Shown here piece after piece: positions 7,464-15,866 of a stretch of DNA of 49,717 nucleotides. Origin of the DNA: Candidatus Saccharimonadota bacterium. GTDB lineage: Bacteria; Patescibacteriota; Saccharimonadia; Saccharimonadales; 2-12-FULL-41-12. Below the pieces are notes generated by a model. It was not told where the DNA came from. It saw nothing but the letters and a program-made list of their open reading frames with translations, and searched no databases. The translations under genes and the position numbers were made by a program. Position 1 is the first letter of the stretch. Each line of letters begins with the position of its first letter. The DNA is taken from positions 1 to 49,717 of the forward strand of contig JACRNE010000021.1 in the NCBI GenBank assembly GCA_016219345.1. The letters are read 5' to 3'.

Positions 7464-8678
7464 TTATAAAGCAATCTTGCTGGCGTCATCTTCTGGGGGC
7501 TTTTCGGCTACCGGGATGCTCTTTGATTCGAGCTGTGAATCCTCTTTTACCGCTGGGGCAGGAGGGGTTATGACGGTGTTAGGAACTGGGCTTGCTGAAG
7601 CTTCCATGGCTTTTTCCTTTGCTGCTAGCTCCTGTATGTCCGAGGCCCCTTTTAAGAATTCCTCTGTTGGCTGTATGACTTTCTTCTTTGGAGTTGAATC
7701 ATCGTCATTTGAGGAAGTTGAATCGGTTGGCTCTTCCTCTTCTTTTTCTGGTTCTACGGAAACATTTATTTTTGTAGCACTAGAACTATCTGGTTGGGGT
7801 ACTGGATCTGATGTGCCCGCTTCTGGCGTTGATGTTTTTTCTTCATCCGCAAGTGCCTCAGCTAGGTTAGGGCCCACAAAATCCCCAGTAGAGGGGGTCT
7901 CGATTGCTGCAGCTGGAGCCTCTTCGGACTTAGCGGTGTCGCTAGGCGCGGGAGTTTCTACTTTAGGTGTGTCGTCAGGTAATACAACTTCTATGGGCGT
8001 GGCCGCTGGTTTGTGATCCTCGGCGGGCTTTTCCTCATCTGTTTTTACTGTAGTTGAATCACTTGCAGGAGGCGAAACAACGGAAGTAGCATCGTTGTTA
8101 GCTGGTGCTGGTGCTGGTGCTGGTGCTGGTGCTGGTGCTGGTGCTGGTGCTGGTGCTGGTGCTGGTGCTGGTGCTGGTGCTGGTGCTGGTGCTGGTGCTG
8201 GCGTGCTTGCAACCACTGGATCAGCTGGCTTTTCCGCTGGTGTTGCAGTGCTTTCAGGCGTAGGGCTAACTGGAGTTGTAGGTGTTTCGGCATCCGCTTC
8301 GCCGGCTCCAGATGGATTTAATATGTCTCGTACGGATTTGGCAACATCCTCAAGTGTTACCTGACTCTTCACTAAATACAGATCAGCACCAAGCTTATCG
8401 GCCCTGGCTTTGTCTTCAGCCTGAGATAAGGCAGTCATCATTATTACTTTTGTATCTTTAGTTTCAGGTGCATTACGAAGGATATCAAGCATGTCAAAAC
8501 CACTGATACGGGGCATCATCACATCAGAAATAATCAAATCGGGTTTTTCCTTTACAGCTATTGCCAAGGCTTCTTCACCGTCACCGGCCGAAACAATAGT
8601 ATGTCCTTCGGCGCTCAAGCGAGCACCATATATTTCGCGCAGATTATTGTCATCTTCGACTAAGAGTATTTTTGCCAT
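7464..8678 (-). CDS. Response regulator with long Pro-Ala repeat and acidic disordered tail
   Basis: Residues 1 to about 120 form a receiver domain: LLVEDDNNLREIY (acidic pair), DLIISDVMMPRISGF (phospho-acceptor Asp) and VIMMTA, with the conserved Lys in LVKSQ. No DNA-binding or enzymatic output domain follows. The rest, nearly 280 residues, is low-complexity: an Ala-Pro run from the GCTGGT repeat, then Pro/Thr/Glu/Asp-rich sequence that ends in DDASKIAL. The tail may work as a flexible linker or scaffold. ATG 8678 has GGAG upstream. The histidine kinase at 8732 lies just upstream on the same strand and is the likely partner. Confidence 0.9.
   Translation of the reverse strand: MAKILLVEDDNNLREIYGARLSAEGHTIVSAGDGEEALAIAVKEKPDLIISDVMMPRISGFDMLDILRNAPETKDTKVIMMTALSQAEDKARADKLGADLYLVKSQVTLEDVAKSVRDILNPSGAGEADAETPTTPVSPTPESTATPAEKPADPVVASTPAPAPAPAPAPAPAPAPAPAPAPAPAPAPAPAPANNDATSVVSPPASDSTTVKTDEEKPAEDHKPAATPIEVVLPDDTPKVETPAPSDTAKSEEAPAAAIETPSTGDFVGPNLAEALADEEKTSTPEAGTSDPVPQPDSSSATKINVSVEPEKEEEEPTDSTSSNDDDSTPKKKVIQPTEEFLKGASDIQELAAKEKAMEASASPVPNTVITPPAPAVKEDSQLESKSIPVAEKPPEDDASKIAL
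8101..8202. repeat. GCTGGT hexanucleotide microsatellite, about 17 units
   Basis: Sixteen perfect GCTGGT copies plus a final GCTGGC, lying inside the response regulator gene and encoding Ala-Pro repeats on the minus strand. A hexamer keeps the frame, so slippage would change only linker length. Confidence 0.98.
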
Positions 8679-8731
8679 TTATAAGCTCCGTTTTCGGGTT
8701 GACATGATTATATGAATAAAGTTTATCATGT

Positions 8732-10483
8732 TTATGCTTTATCGCTAACCAATTGATCTTTTTCAACGGTTAATTTCAGTTGGCTGGCTTTCGCTGTCGT
8801 AAGCCTAGGCAAGTTTATGTAAAAGGTGCTTCCCTTACCCACAGTACTTTCTGCCCAGATACTACCGTTGTATAACTCCACAATTTTCTTGCATATAAAT
8901 AGACCCAACCCAGTTCCTCCTATTGTTCTGGTCGCTGTGTTATCAACTCTATAAAACTTTTGGAAAAGATGGGGTATATCTTCTGGGGGTATTCCAGGTC
9001 CGGTATCAGAAACATGTATTTGAACAACTTCATCGTTACCAGTTAGACCTAGTGCAACTTTGCCCTCAGGGGTATATTTTACGGCGTTGTCGAAAATATT
9101 TGTCACAACTTCTCTTATGCGATCTGGGTCGACATTTGAATAATAAAGTGGCCTGACTTGCTTGAGTTCCTTGCTTGTATCGATGACTTCTCCATCTGGT
9201 GCACCGGAGTTAATTATGAACTCTACCGATAGCCCTTTCTTTTCTGCGCTAAACCTTAGATCTTCTGCAAGCTGTTCAATAAATTCTCCCATCTCAACTA
9301 CAACAGGATGACTTGTTAGGCGGCCATCTTCTGCTTTGGCGCTGGTTAGTAGGTCCTGGAAAAGTTTTCCTAGGTGTTGTGTGCTGGAGTGGGCCTTCTC
9401 TAGGTATTCTTTTGCTTTATTATCTATCTTGCTTACATTAGGGTTAAGTGCCAATGCTAGATAGCCTTCAATGGCCGCTACGGGCGTACGCATCTCATGG
9501 CTGGCTGTACTTATAAAATCAGCCCTTTGTTTCTCTATTTGTCTTTCTGCTCCGACGTCCCTGATAACGGCGACAGCTCCCAGAAGCTCTTCGCCCTGGG
9601 GTAGTTTTACGGGCGATATAACTAAAGAAACTATAGATTTTTTACCATCCCTGCCTAGCAAGCCTAGAGTCTTAGAAAAGTTTTTGCGCTGAGCAAAGAC
9701 CTGTGCGAAGATGTTTTCGTCCGACTCGAGTGGTTTTCCGTCTTCTTGAGTTAGTTTTAGCACAGTTCGCACGTCGATATTTGATGCTTCATCAATTGGC
9801 CACTGAGTCATAGCGGCAGCAGATGGGTTCATGAGGCTGATCTTACCCTTAGTATCAGTAACTATAACTCCGTCAGCTATTGAGCCAATCAATATCTCCG
9901 ATTGCTGTTGTTTGTTCTTAAGCATATTATTCAATAGGCTAATTTGCTGGCTTTCTTGATCAATGTATTTGTTCCTCCAGGTAAAATATGAAAGTAAACA
10001 CATCAAGTAGCTCAAGGCTATGATTCCTAAGGAAAACCAGTCGAAGCTATCATCTTTTGCCAGGGAAGGAATTACAACAATCAAGTACATGCTAGATAAA
10101 AGAGTAGCCCCAATAATAGTGAAAATTCCGTTAGTCCCCGTGAAGAAAAACATAATCATAATAATAGGTACGTATAACGAGTGAGCCCACCCTGTTACGC
10201 TCAAAAGATGTATTATGCACGCCAGCTGGATTAGTGAATATAAAAATGCGGCAAAATTCAGTCCAACTTGATTTTCGAAATACCTATAAGAAAAAAGCCG
10301 AAAAAATACTGCAAAGGTAGCAATAACTAGTGTAAGAATGTCCATTCCCCAATCTTCACTGAGAAATTTCATGCTTGGGAAAAATATAGCGCACAATGAA
10401 AGCGTAACGGCTATCAGGGCATTGATGTTAATCCACCAGCCGTAGCCTATGTACCATCTCTTATCGACCGCTTCCATTCTCAT
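8732..10483 (-). CDS. Membrane sensor histidine kinase (6 TM, PAS, HisKA, HATPase)
   Basis: Two-component sensor of 583 aa. Residues about 15-170 are mostly hydrophobic and hold about six membrane spans. A short coiled stretch leads to a PAS domain (about 195-312, with SIADGVIVTDTKGKISLMNP). The HisKA box is STASHEMRTPVAAIEGY with His329. The ATP-binding domain shows the N box TNIFDNAVKYTPEG, the G1 box DTGPGIP and the G2 region GGTGLGLFICKKIVELYNG. Its gene precedes the response regulator, with 53 bp between them. The compact membrane domain suggests sensing within or near the membrane; the signal is unknown. Confidence 0.94.
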   Translation of the reverse strand: MRMEAVDKRWYIGYGWWININALIAVTLSLCAIFFPSMKFLSEDWGMDILTLVIATFAVFFRLFSYRYFENQVGLNFAAFLYSLIQLACIIHLLSVTGWAHSLYVPIIMIMFFFTGTNGIFTIIGATLLSSMYLIVVIPSLAKDDSFDWFSLGIIALSYLMCLLSYFTWRNKYIDQESQQISLLNNMLKNKQQQSEILIGSIADGVIVTDTKGKISLMNPSAAAMTQWPIDEASNIDVRTVLKLTQEDGKPLESDENIFAQVFAQRKNFSKTLGLLGRDGKKSIVSLVISPVKLPQGEELLGAVAVIRDVGAERQIEKQRADFISTASHEMRTPVAAIEGYLALALNPNVSKIDNKAKEYLEKAHSSTQHLGKLFQDLLTSAKAEDGRLTSHPVVVEMGEFIEQLAEDLRFSAEKKGLSVEFIINSGAPDGEVIDTSKELKQVRPLYYSNVDPDRIREVVTNIFDNAVKYTPEGKVALGLTGNDEVVQIHVSDTGPGIPPEDIPHLFQKFYRVDNTATRTIGGTGLGLFICKKIVELYNGSIWAESTVGKGSTFYINLPRLTTAKASQLKLTVEKDQLVSDKA

Positions 10484-10577
10484 TACAGAAAGTCCCCACC
10501 AAAAATAGATTTTCGCATTGAATCTATTATATCTATATAAAGCTTATGCTACCAGTGGTATGTTAATATTTTATGAC

Positions 10578-10652
10578 GGTCCCGTCGTCTAACGGTTAGG
10601 ACACCAGGTTCTCATCCTGGCAATAGGGGTTCGATTCCCCTCGGGATCACCA
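10578..10652 (+). tRNA. tRNA-Glu (anticodon CTC)
   Basis: 75 nt including encoded CCA. Acceptor GGTCCCG pairs with CGGGATC, with one G-U pair. The anticodon stem CCAGG/CCTGG encloses loop TTCTCAT, giving anticodon CTC that reads GAG. The T arm is GGGGTTCGATTCCCC. A plausible promoter (TTATGC, 17 nt, TATTTT) ends just upstream. dapL begins 17 nt downstream, so the tRNA may be cut from the 5' end of the dapL operon transcript. Confidence 0.96.
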
Positions 10653-10669
10653 AAAAATAAGGATTATAA

Positions 10670-11893
10670 ATGGCACGAATAAATCAGAACTATAAAAGTC
10701 TACAGGCAGGATATCTATTCCCTGAGATCGCTCGGCGTACAAGAGAATTTACAGAGAGAAACCCAGGGGTTGAGCTAATCCGCCTAGGTATTGGTGACAC
10801 TACTCTTCCCTTGACGGATTCGGTGATCAAAGAACTGCACAATACGGTAGATAGAATGGCTGATGCTAATACCTATTCTGGCTATGGCATGGAGCAAGGC
10901 AACTTAGACTTGCGCCAGGCTCTGGTAAAACATTATAAAAAATACGGAGTCTACCTAGAGCCAGATGAGATTTTTATCAGTGATGGCGCTAAGCCTGATT
11001 CGGCCAACATTCAGTCTATCTTTGCCCCTGATTCTGTTATTGCCGTGCAGGATCCAGTCTATCCAGTTTACGTTGACAGTGCAGTTATCGGCGGAAAGAC
11101 CAAAGGTTTTGTAGATGGCCGTTATAAAGGCATTGTCTATATGGACTGCACAGAAGAAAACGGCTTCTTCCCCGATGTTCCAAAAGAAAAGGTTGACCTC
11201 ATCTATCTTTGTAGCCCGAATAATCCTACAGGAACCGTGGCTACTCACGATCAGCTAAAGAAATTTGTAGATTACGCCCATGATAACAACGCTGTAATTA
11301 TTTTTGACTCAGCCTATGCTTCGTTTATCTCGGATGAAACGCTGCCCCGCAGTATTTTTGAAATCGAAGGTGCCGAGGAACATGCGATTGAGATAAATAG
11401 TTTTTCTAAATTAGCTGGTTTTACAGGTGTTCGCTTAGGTTGGACGATTGTCCCACATAAACTTCAAGTTGAAGGTACTGCCCCGGGTGAAGTTCAGGCT
11501 TTATGGAACCGCCGCCAAACCACCATGTTTAACGGTGCGTCAAACATTGTTCAGCCAGCTGGTGTTGCCGTACTATCTGCTCAAGGACAAAAAGAATCAC
11601 AAAAGCTGATCGACTACTATATGGAAAACGCTGAGATTATCCGAAAAGGCCTAAATGATATCGGAATCAAAACTTTCGGCGGCGTGAATGCTCCTTATAT
11701 ATGGGCTAAGGCATTGAAAGGTTATGATTCTTGGGAATTCTTTGACAAATTAATGAGCGAAGCTCATGTGGTTTGTACGCCAGGTTCGGGTTTTGGCAAT
11801 GGCGGCGAGGGCTACTTCCGCCTCAGTGCTTTCGGGGAACGAGAGAATATTAAGAGTGCTGTTAAGAGCATCAAAGAGAATCTAAAAATATGA
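10670..11893 (+). CDS. dapL: LL-diaminopimelate aminotransferase
   Basis: PLP enzyme that converts tetrahydrodipicolinate directly to LL-diaminopimelate, bypassing the succinylase and acetylase steps of lysine and peptidoglycan synthesis. The 407-aa sequence carries DapL hallmarks: YLFPEIARRTREF, IRLGIGDTTLPL, TYSGYGMEQGNLDLRQAL, FISDGAKPD, CSPNNPTGTVA, and the PLP-lysine region INSFSKLAGFTGVRLGWT. The start is supported by AAGGA seven bases upstream. It overlaps lysA by ATGA, indicating translational coupling. With lysA it gives two steps of the aminotransferase route; dapA, dapB and dapF are not in the window. Confidence 0.96.
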   Translation: MARINQNYKSLQAGYLFPEIARRTREFTERNPGVELIRLGIGDTTLPLTDSVIKELHNTVDRMADANTYSGYGMEQGNLDLRQALVKHYKKYGVYLEPDEIFISDGAKPDSANIQSIFAPDSVIAVQDPVYPVYVDSAVIGGKTKGFVDGRYKGIVYMDCTEENGFFPDVPKEKVDLIYLCSPNNPTGTVATHDQLKKFVDYAHDNNAVIIFDSAYASFISDETLPRSIFEIEGAEEHAIEINSFSKLAGFTGVRLGWTIVPHKLQVEGTAPGEVQALWNRRQTTMFNGASNIVQPAGVAVLSAQGQKESQKLIDYYMENAEIIRKGLNDIGIKTFGGVNAPYIWAKALKGYDSWEFFDKLMSEAHVVCTPGSGFGNGGEGYFRLSAFGERENIKSAVKSIKENLKI

Positions 11894-13152
11894 GCAAGTC
11901 CTTCCCGTTCGACGAGAAAAAAATTAAAGAAATAATCGCAACCTACCCTACCCCATTTCATATTTATGATGAAGCTGCTTTGCGCCAGACTGCTAGAAAT
12001 CTAAAGCAAGCATTTTCATGGAGTAAGGACTATATAAATTATTTTGCAGTAAAGGCTAACCCAAATCCCTATTTGATGGAAATTTTAAAAGAGGAAGGCA
12101 TGGGTGCTGATGCTAGTTCTTTAGCGGAGCTAATTCTTTCAGACAAGATTGGCCTGAAAGGCCAGCAGATTATGTTTACTTCTAACAACACGCCGCCTGA
12201 TGAGTATAAGAAAGCTTATGAGCTTGGTGCAGTGATTAACTTGGACGACATAAGTCAGATTGGCGTGCTAGAAAAAGCTTTAGGTGGTAAGTTCCCGGAG
12301 TTTATTAGCTTTCGTTATAATCCTGGACCCGACCTGCAAACTGGTGAAGGTAACACGATTGGAAGTCCTAAAGATGCTAAGTTTGGCGTCACGACTGCTC
12401 AGCTGCCTGAAGCCTACAAAATTGCTCGGGACAAAGGCGCTAAGCGCTTCGGCCTGCACACAATGGTTGTCTCTAACGAGCTAAATGAAGACGCCCACAT
12501 TCAGACCGCCACTATGATATTTGAAATGGCGCTTAAACTTTCTGACGAGGTTGGTGTGAATATTGAGCAAGTTAATTTCGGGGGCGGTCTAGGAGTAGCC
12601 TACAAGCCAACCGATAAAGAGATTGATCTAGAAAAAGTCAGCCAAGGCATCAAGGCCGAATATGAAAGGTTAATCAAAGGCACTACCCTTGATCCGCTAA
12701 GAATAGTTACAGAAAACGGACGCTACGTAACTGGACCAAATGGCTACCTAATAACTAGCGCTAGAAGTCTTAAAAATACTTACCACAATTTTGTGGGAGT
12801 TGATTCTTGCATGGCTGATCTTATGCGTCCTGGCATGTATGATGCCTACCACCATATTTCTGTAGTTGGTAAAGAAGGCCAACCAAAAAAACCGCAAAGA
12901 ATCGTTGGTGGTTTGTGTGAGAACAATGATATTTTTACATGCAAGACAGATCGTGACCTACCAGAAATTGAGGTCGGCGACGTTTTAGTCATCCATGACA
13001 CTGGCGCGCATGGACGCTCAATGGGTTTTAACTACAACGGAAAATTACGTCACGGTGAACTACTGCTGAAAGAAGATGGATCAGTTAAACAAATCCGCCG
13101 CAACGAAACCCTAGAAGATTACTTCGCTACGCTTGACTACCCTGGACTTTAA
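11890..13152 (+). CDS. lysA: Diaminopimelate decarboxylase
   Basis: PLP enzyme of fold type III that decarboxylates meso-diaminopimelate to lysine. The 420-aa protein has the PLP lysine in YFAVKANPNPYLM, the phosphate-binding glycine motif NFGGGLGVAY, ENGRYVTGPNG, the second-subunit motif GGLCENNDIF with the active-site Cys, and GAHGRSMGFNYNG. A related carboxynorspermidine decarboxylase is possible in principle, but the direct coupling to dapL by a 4-bp ATGA overlap favours lysine synthesis. Confidence 0.93.
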   Translation: MSKSFPFDEKKIKEIIATYPTPFHIYDEAALRQTARNLKQAFSWSKDYINYFAVKANPNPYLMEILKEEGMGADASSLAELILSDKIGLKGQQIMFTSNNTPPDEYKKAYELGAVINLDDISQIGVLEKALGGKFPEFISFRYNPGPDLQTGEGNTIGSPKDAKFGVTTAQLPEAYKIARDKGAKRFGLHTMVVSNELNEDAHIQTATMIFEMALKLSDEVGVNIEQVNFGGGLGVAYKPTDKEIDLEKVSQGIKAEYERLIKGTTLDPLRIVTENGRYVTGPNGYLITSARSLKNTYHNFVGVDSCMADLMRPGMYDAYHHISVVGKEGQPKKPQRIVGGLCENNDIFTCKTDRDLPEIEVGDVLVIHDTGAHGRSMGFNYNGKLRHGELLLKEDGSVKQIRRNETLEDYFATLDYPGL

Positions 13153-13189
13153 TTTTTGATATACTAACTTTAATTACCTGGAGGGTTCA

Positions 13190-13846
13190 GTGAAATTTTT
13201 TGTTGATACAGCAAAACTTGATGAAATAGCCAAAGCTGAAAGCTATGGAGTTCTGGATGGTGTCACGACTAATCCAAGTCTCATGGCTAAAGTCGGCATA
13301 AAAGGTCGTCCAAATATCCTAAAGCACTACAAAGCCATTTGTGACATCGTTAGTGATAACGTTAGTGCTGAAGTAATAGCAACTGATTACGAAGGAATTA
13401 TCAAGGAAGCCCACGAACTAGCAAACATTGATACGAAAATCGTAGTTAAAGTACCGATGATCCCCGATGGTGTAAAAGCTATCAGGACTCTTAGCGATGA
13501 AGGCATACGAACTAACTGCACACTTATATTTAGTGCTGGTCAGGCTATCTTGGCCGCAAAGGCTGGTGCTAGCTACGTCAGCCCATTCATTGGCCGGCTT
13601 GATGACGTTTCAACAGATGGTATGGCTTTGATTGAAGATCTTGTGACTATCTTTGAAAATTATGATTTTGAGACAGAAATTCTAGCTGCTAGCATTCGCC
13701 ATCCAATGCATATAATTGATTGCGCAAAAGCTGGTGCGGATGTGGCCACTTGCCCACTCTCAGTAATTGAACAGTTATTTAATCATCCGCTAACAGACAA
13801 AGGACTAGCAGGCTTTCTTGCAGATTACGAGGCTTCACAGAAATAA
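13190..13846 (+). CDS. tal: Transaldolase (short, FSA/TalC type)
   Basis: Transfers a dihydroxyacetone unit between sugar phosphates in the non-oxidative pentose phosphate pathway. The 218-aa size and the motifs MKFFVDTAKLDEI, GVTTNPSLMAKVG, KIVVKVPM (Schiff-base lysine), TNCTLIFSAGQA and SYVSPFIGRLDD identify the small transaldolase/fructose-6-phosphate aldolase group. Transaldolase is preferred because transketolase is adjacent, but aldolase activity cannot be excluded. The start is GTG with a strong GGAGGG. A TATACT-like -10 lies in the 37-bp gap after lysA, so it may also have its own promoter. Confidence 0.92.
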   Translation: MKFFVDTAKLDEIAKAESYGVLDGVTTNPSLMAKVGIKGRPNILKHYKAICDIVSDNVSAEVIATDYEGIIKEAHELANIDTKIVVKVPMIPDGVKAIRTLSDEGIRTNCTLIFSAGQAILAAKAGASYVSPFIGRLDDVSTDGMALIEDLVTIFENYDFETEILAASIRHPMHIIDCAKAGADVATCPLSVIEQLFNHPLTDKGLAGFLADYEASQK

Positions 13847-13847
13847 A

Positions 13848-15866
13848 ATGACCAAAAACAAAAATCCAGATCAACTCGCTGCCGATACCATTAGGGTTCT
13901 GTCAGCCGCTATGGTAGAGAAAGCTAACAGCGGCCACCCAGGCGGTCCAATGGGCGCGGCCGATTTCATCCATATTCTCTACAGCGAATTTATTAATGAA
14001 GATCCTGACAACCCAGACTGGGCACATCGGGATCGCTTCTTTTTAGACGCTGGGCACATGTCGCCAATGCTTTACTCTGTCCTGGCTCTAAATGGTCGCA
14101 TGCCGGTAAACGAGCTCGAGAGTTTCCGCCAATGGCAGAGCAAAACTCCAGGTCACCCAGAACTATCTATTGAGCATGGTATAGAAAACACTTCTGGTCC
14201 TCTTGGCCAAGGTCATGTTTTTGGCGTTGGTGCAGCGATTGCAGCTAAATTCCTGGAAGCTAAATTTGGCGATTGGACAGACCACACCATCTACTGCTTT
14301 ATAAGCGACGGCGGCATCCAGGAAGAAGTCAGCCAAGGTGCGGGTAGAATTGCTGGCCGTTTGGGACTAGATAATCTCATAATGTTTTATGACAGTAATC
14401 ATATTCAGCTATCGACCGAGACAAAAGATGCAACCCTAGAAGACACTGCTAAAAAGTACCAGGCTTGGAACTGGAATGTAATCAGTATAGATGGCAATGA
14501 CCATCACCAAATCCGTGATGCACTTAAGAAGGCTAAGTCTGAGAGCAAGCGCCCAACGCTTATTATTGGTGACACGGTTATGGGTAAAGGCGCCGTTACA
14601 GACGCTGGTAAAAGCTTTGAGCATCAAGTCAGCATGCACGGGCAGCCTATTACTGGTGCTGGTGGATCGTACGAGAAAACTATCAAAAATCTCGGAGCTG
14701 ATCCAAAGAATCCATTTGTGATACCTGACGAAGTAAAAGACTTATACGCTAAAGCAGCCGAGCGCAAAAAGCAATCAGTTGCAGCTAGTAAAAAACTAGA
14801 AAGTGGTTGGCGAGCTAAGAATTTGAAAGAAGCTGAGAAGCTAGATTTGTTCTTATCTGGCCAAGCACCAAAGCTTGACTGGGCAGAAATTGCTAAAGAA
14901 CAAAAACCAGGAATCGCCACTCGAGCCAGTAGCTCATTTTTGCTCAGTAAGTTTGCTGAGCAAGTCGAGAATATGATTGTCATGAGTGCAGATCTAGCTA
15001 ACAGCGATAAGACAGACGGTTTCTTGAAAAAATCTAAGCCGATTACAGCCGATGATTTTAGCGGTGGTTTCCTGCATGTGGGTGTGAGTGAATTTACTAT
15101 GGCTGATCTGGCTATTGGCATGGGGCTTCACGGCGGAGTTATACCAGTCTGCGGAACGTTCTTTGCCTTTTCCGACTACATGAAGCCAGCGCTTCGACTA
15201 GCTGCTTTGATGGAAGTACCAGTTAAATTCCTTTGGACTCATGATGCTTTTAGGGTTGGCGAGGACGGCCCTACTCACCAGCCAATTGAGCAAGAAGCTC
15301 AGCTAAGGCTGCTCGAGAAAGTTCATAATCATTCAGGCGCTCCTGGCATGTTGGTGCTACGCCCCGCTGATTCTGCCGAAACTACGGTGGCTTGGCAGTT
15401 GGCGATTGAAAACACCAAGACTCCTACAGGGCTTATACTTACCCGCCAGGACGTACCAGAAGTTTCTGACTACAAACTAGCCTCAGAAGCATCCAAAGGC
15501 GCTTACATAGTCCATGAGCCAAAGGGCGAGCCTGATCTCATAGTCGTAGCTAACGGTAGTGAAGTTGGCTCATCACTAGAAGCCATAAAACTAGTTAAAG
15601 ATAAAAATATTAGATTAGTTTCTGTTCCAAGCGAAGGTTTATTCAGACAGCAGCCAAAACCTTATCAAGATTCAATTTTGCTTAAAGACGTGCCTAAGTT
15701 TGGAGTTACCGCAGGACTAGCTGTAAACCTACTTGGCCTAGTCGGTGATATAGATAGAATCCATAGCTTAGAGCATTTTGGCTTCTCTGCCCCGTATAAA
15801 AAACTAGACGATGAATTCGGCTTCACACCAGAAAAACTCGCCCGAAAACTCCAGTCTGCTTGCTAG
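13848..15866 (+). CDS. tkt: Transketolase
   Basis: TPP enzyme that moves two-carbon units between pentose and hexose phosphates. I start it at ATG 13848, one base after the transaldolase stop, giving 672 aa, the usual size. Seen: ANSGHPGGPMGAAD, DRFFLDAGHMSPMLYS, GPLGQGHVFGVGAAIAAK, the TPP motif FISDGGIQEEVSQGAG, and in the middle domain VGVSEFTMADLAIGMGLHGG, FLWTHDAFRVGEDGPTHQPIE. Together with tal it supplies a compact route between glycolytic intermediates and ribose-5-phosphate or erythrose-4-phosphate; the latter feeds DAHP synthase at 29975. The stop shares CTAG with the stop of the polymerase gene. Confidence 0.97.
   Translation: MTKNKNPDQLAADTIRVLSAAMVEKANSGHPGGPMGAADFIHILYSEFINEDPDNPDWAHRDRFFLDAGHMSPMLYSVLALNGRMPVNELESFRQWQSKTPGHPELSIEHGIENTSGPLGQGHVFGVGAAIAAKFLEAKFGDWTDHTIYCFISDGGIQEEVSQGAGRIAGRLGLDNLIMFYDSNHIQLSTETKDATLEDTAKKYQAWNWNVISIDGNDHHQIRDALKKAKSESKRPTLIIGDTVMGKGAVTDAGKSFEHQVSMHGQPITGAGGSYEKTIKNLGADPKNPFVIPDEVKDLYAKAAERKKQSVAASKKLESGWRAKNLKEAEKLDLFLSGQAPKLDWAEIAKEQKPGIATRASSSFLLSKFAEQVENMIVMSADLANSDKTDGFLKKSKPITADDFSGGFLHVGVSEFTMADLAIGMGLHGGVIPVCGTFFAFSDYMKPALRLAALMEVPVKFLWTHDAFRVGEDGPTHQPIEQEAQLRLLEKVHNHSGAPGMLVLRPADSAETTVAWQLAIENTKTPTGLILTRQDVPEVSDYKLASEASKGAYIVHEPKGEPDLIVVANGSEVGSSLEAIKLVKDKNIRLVSVPSEGLFRQQPKPYQDSILLKDVPKFGVTAGLAVNLLGLVGDIDRIHSLEHFGFSAPYKKLDDEFGFTPEKLARKLQSAC

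Noticed and set aside
8101-8202. Short tandem repeats as a possible CRISPR array
   Set aside because: Units are six bases without spacers and encode Ala-Pro in frame; this is a microsatellite.
7477-8364. Long Gly-Ala-rich frames on the plus strand
   Set aside because: They are antisense shadows of the repeat and low-complexity tail of the response regulator.
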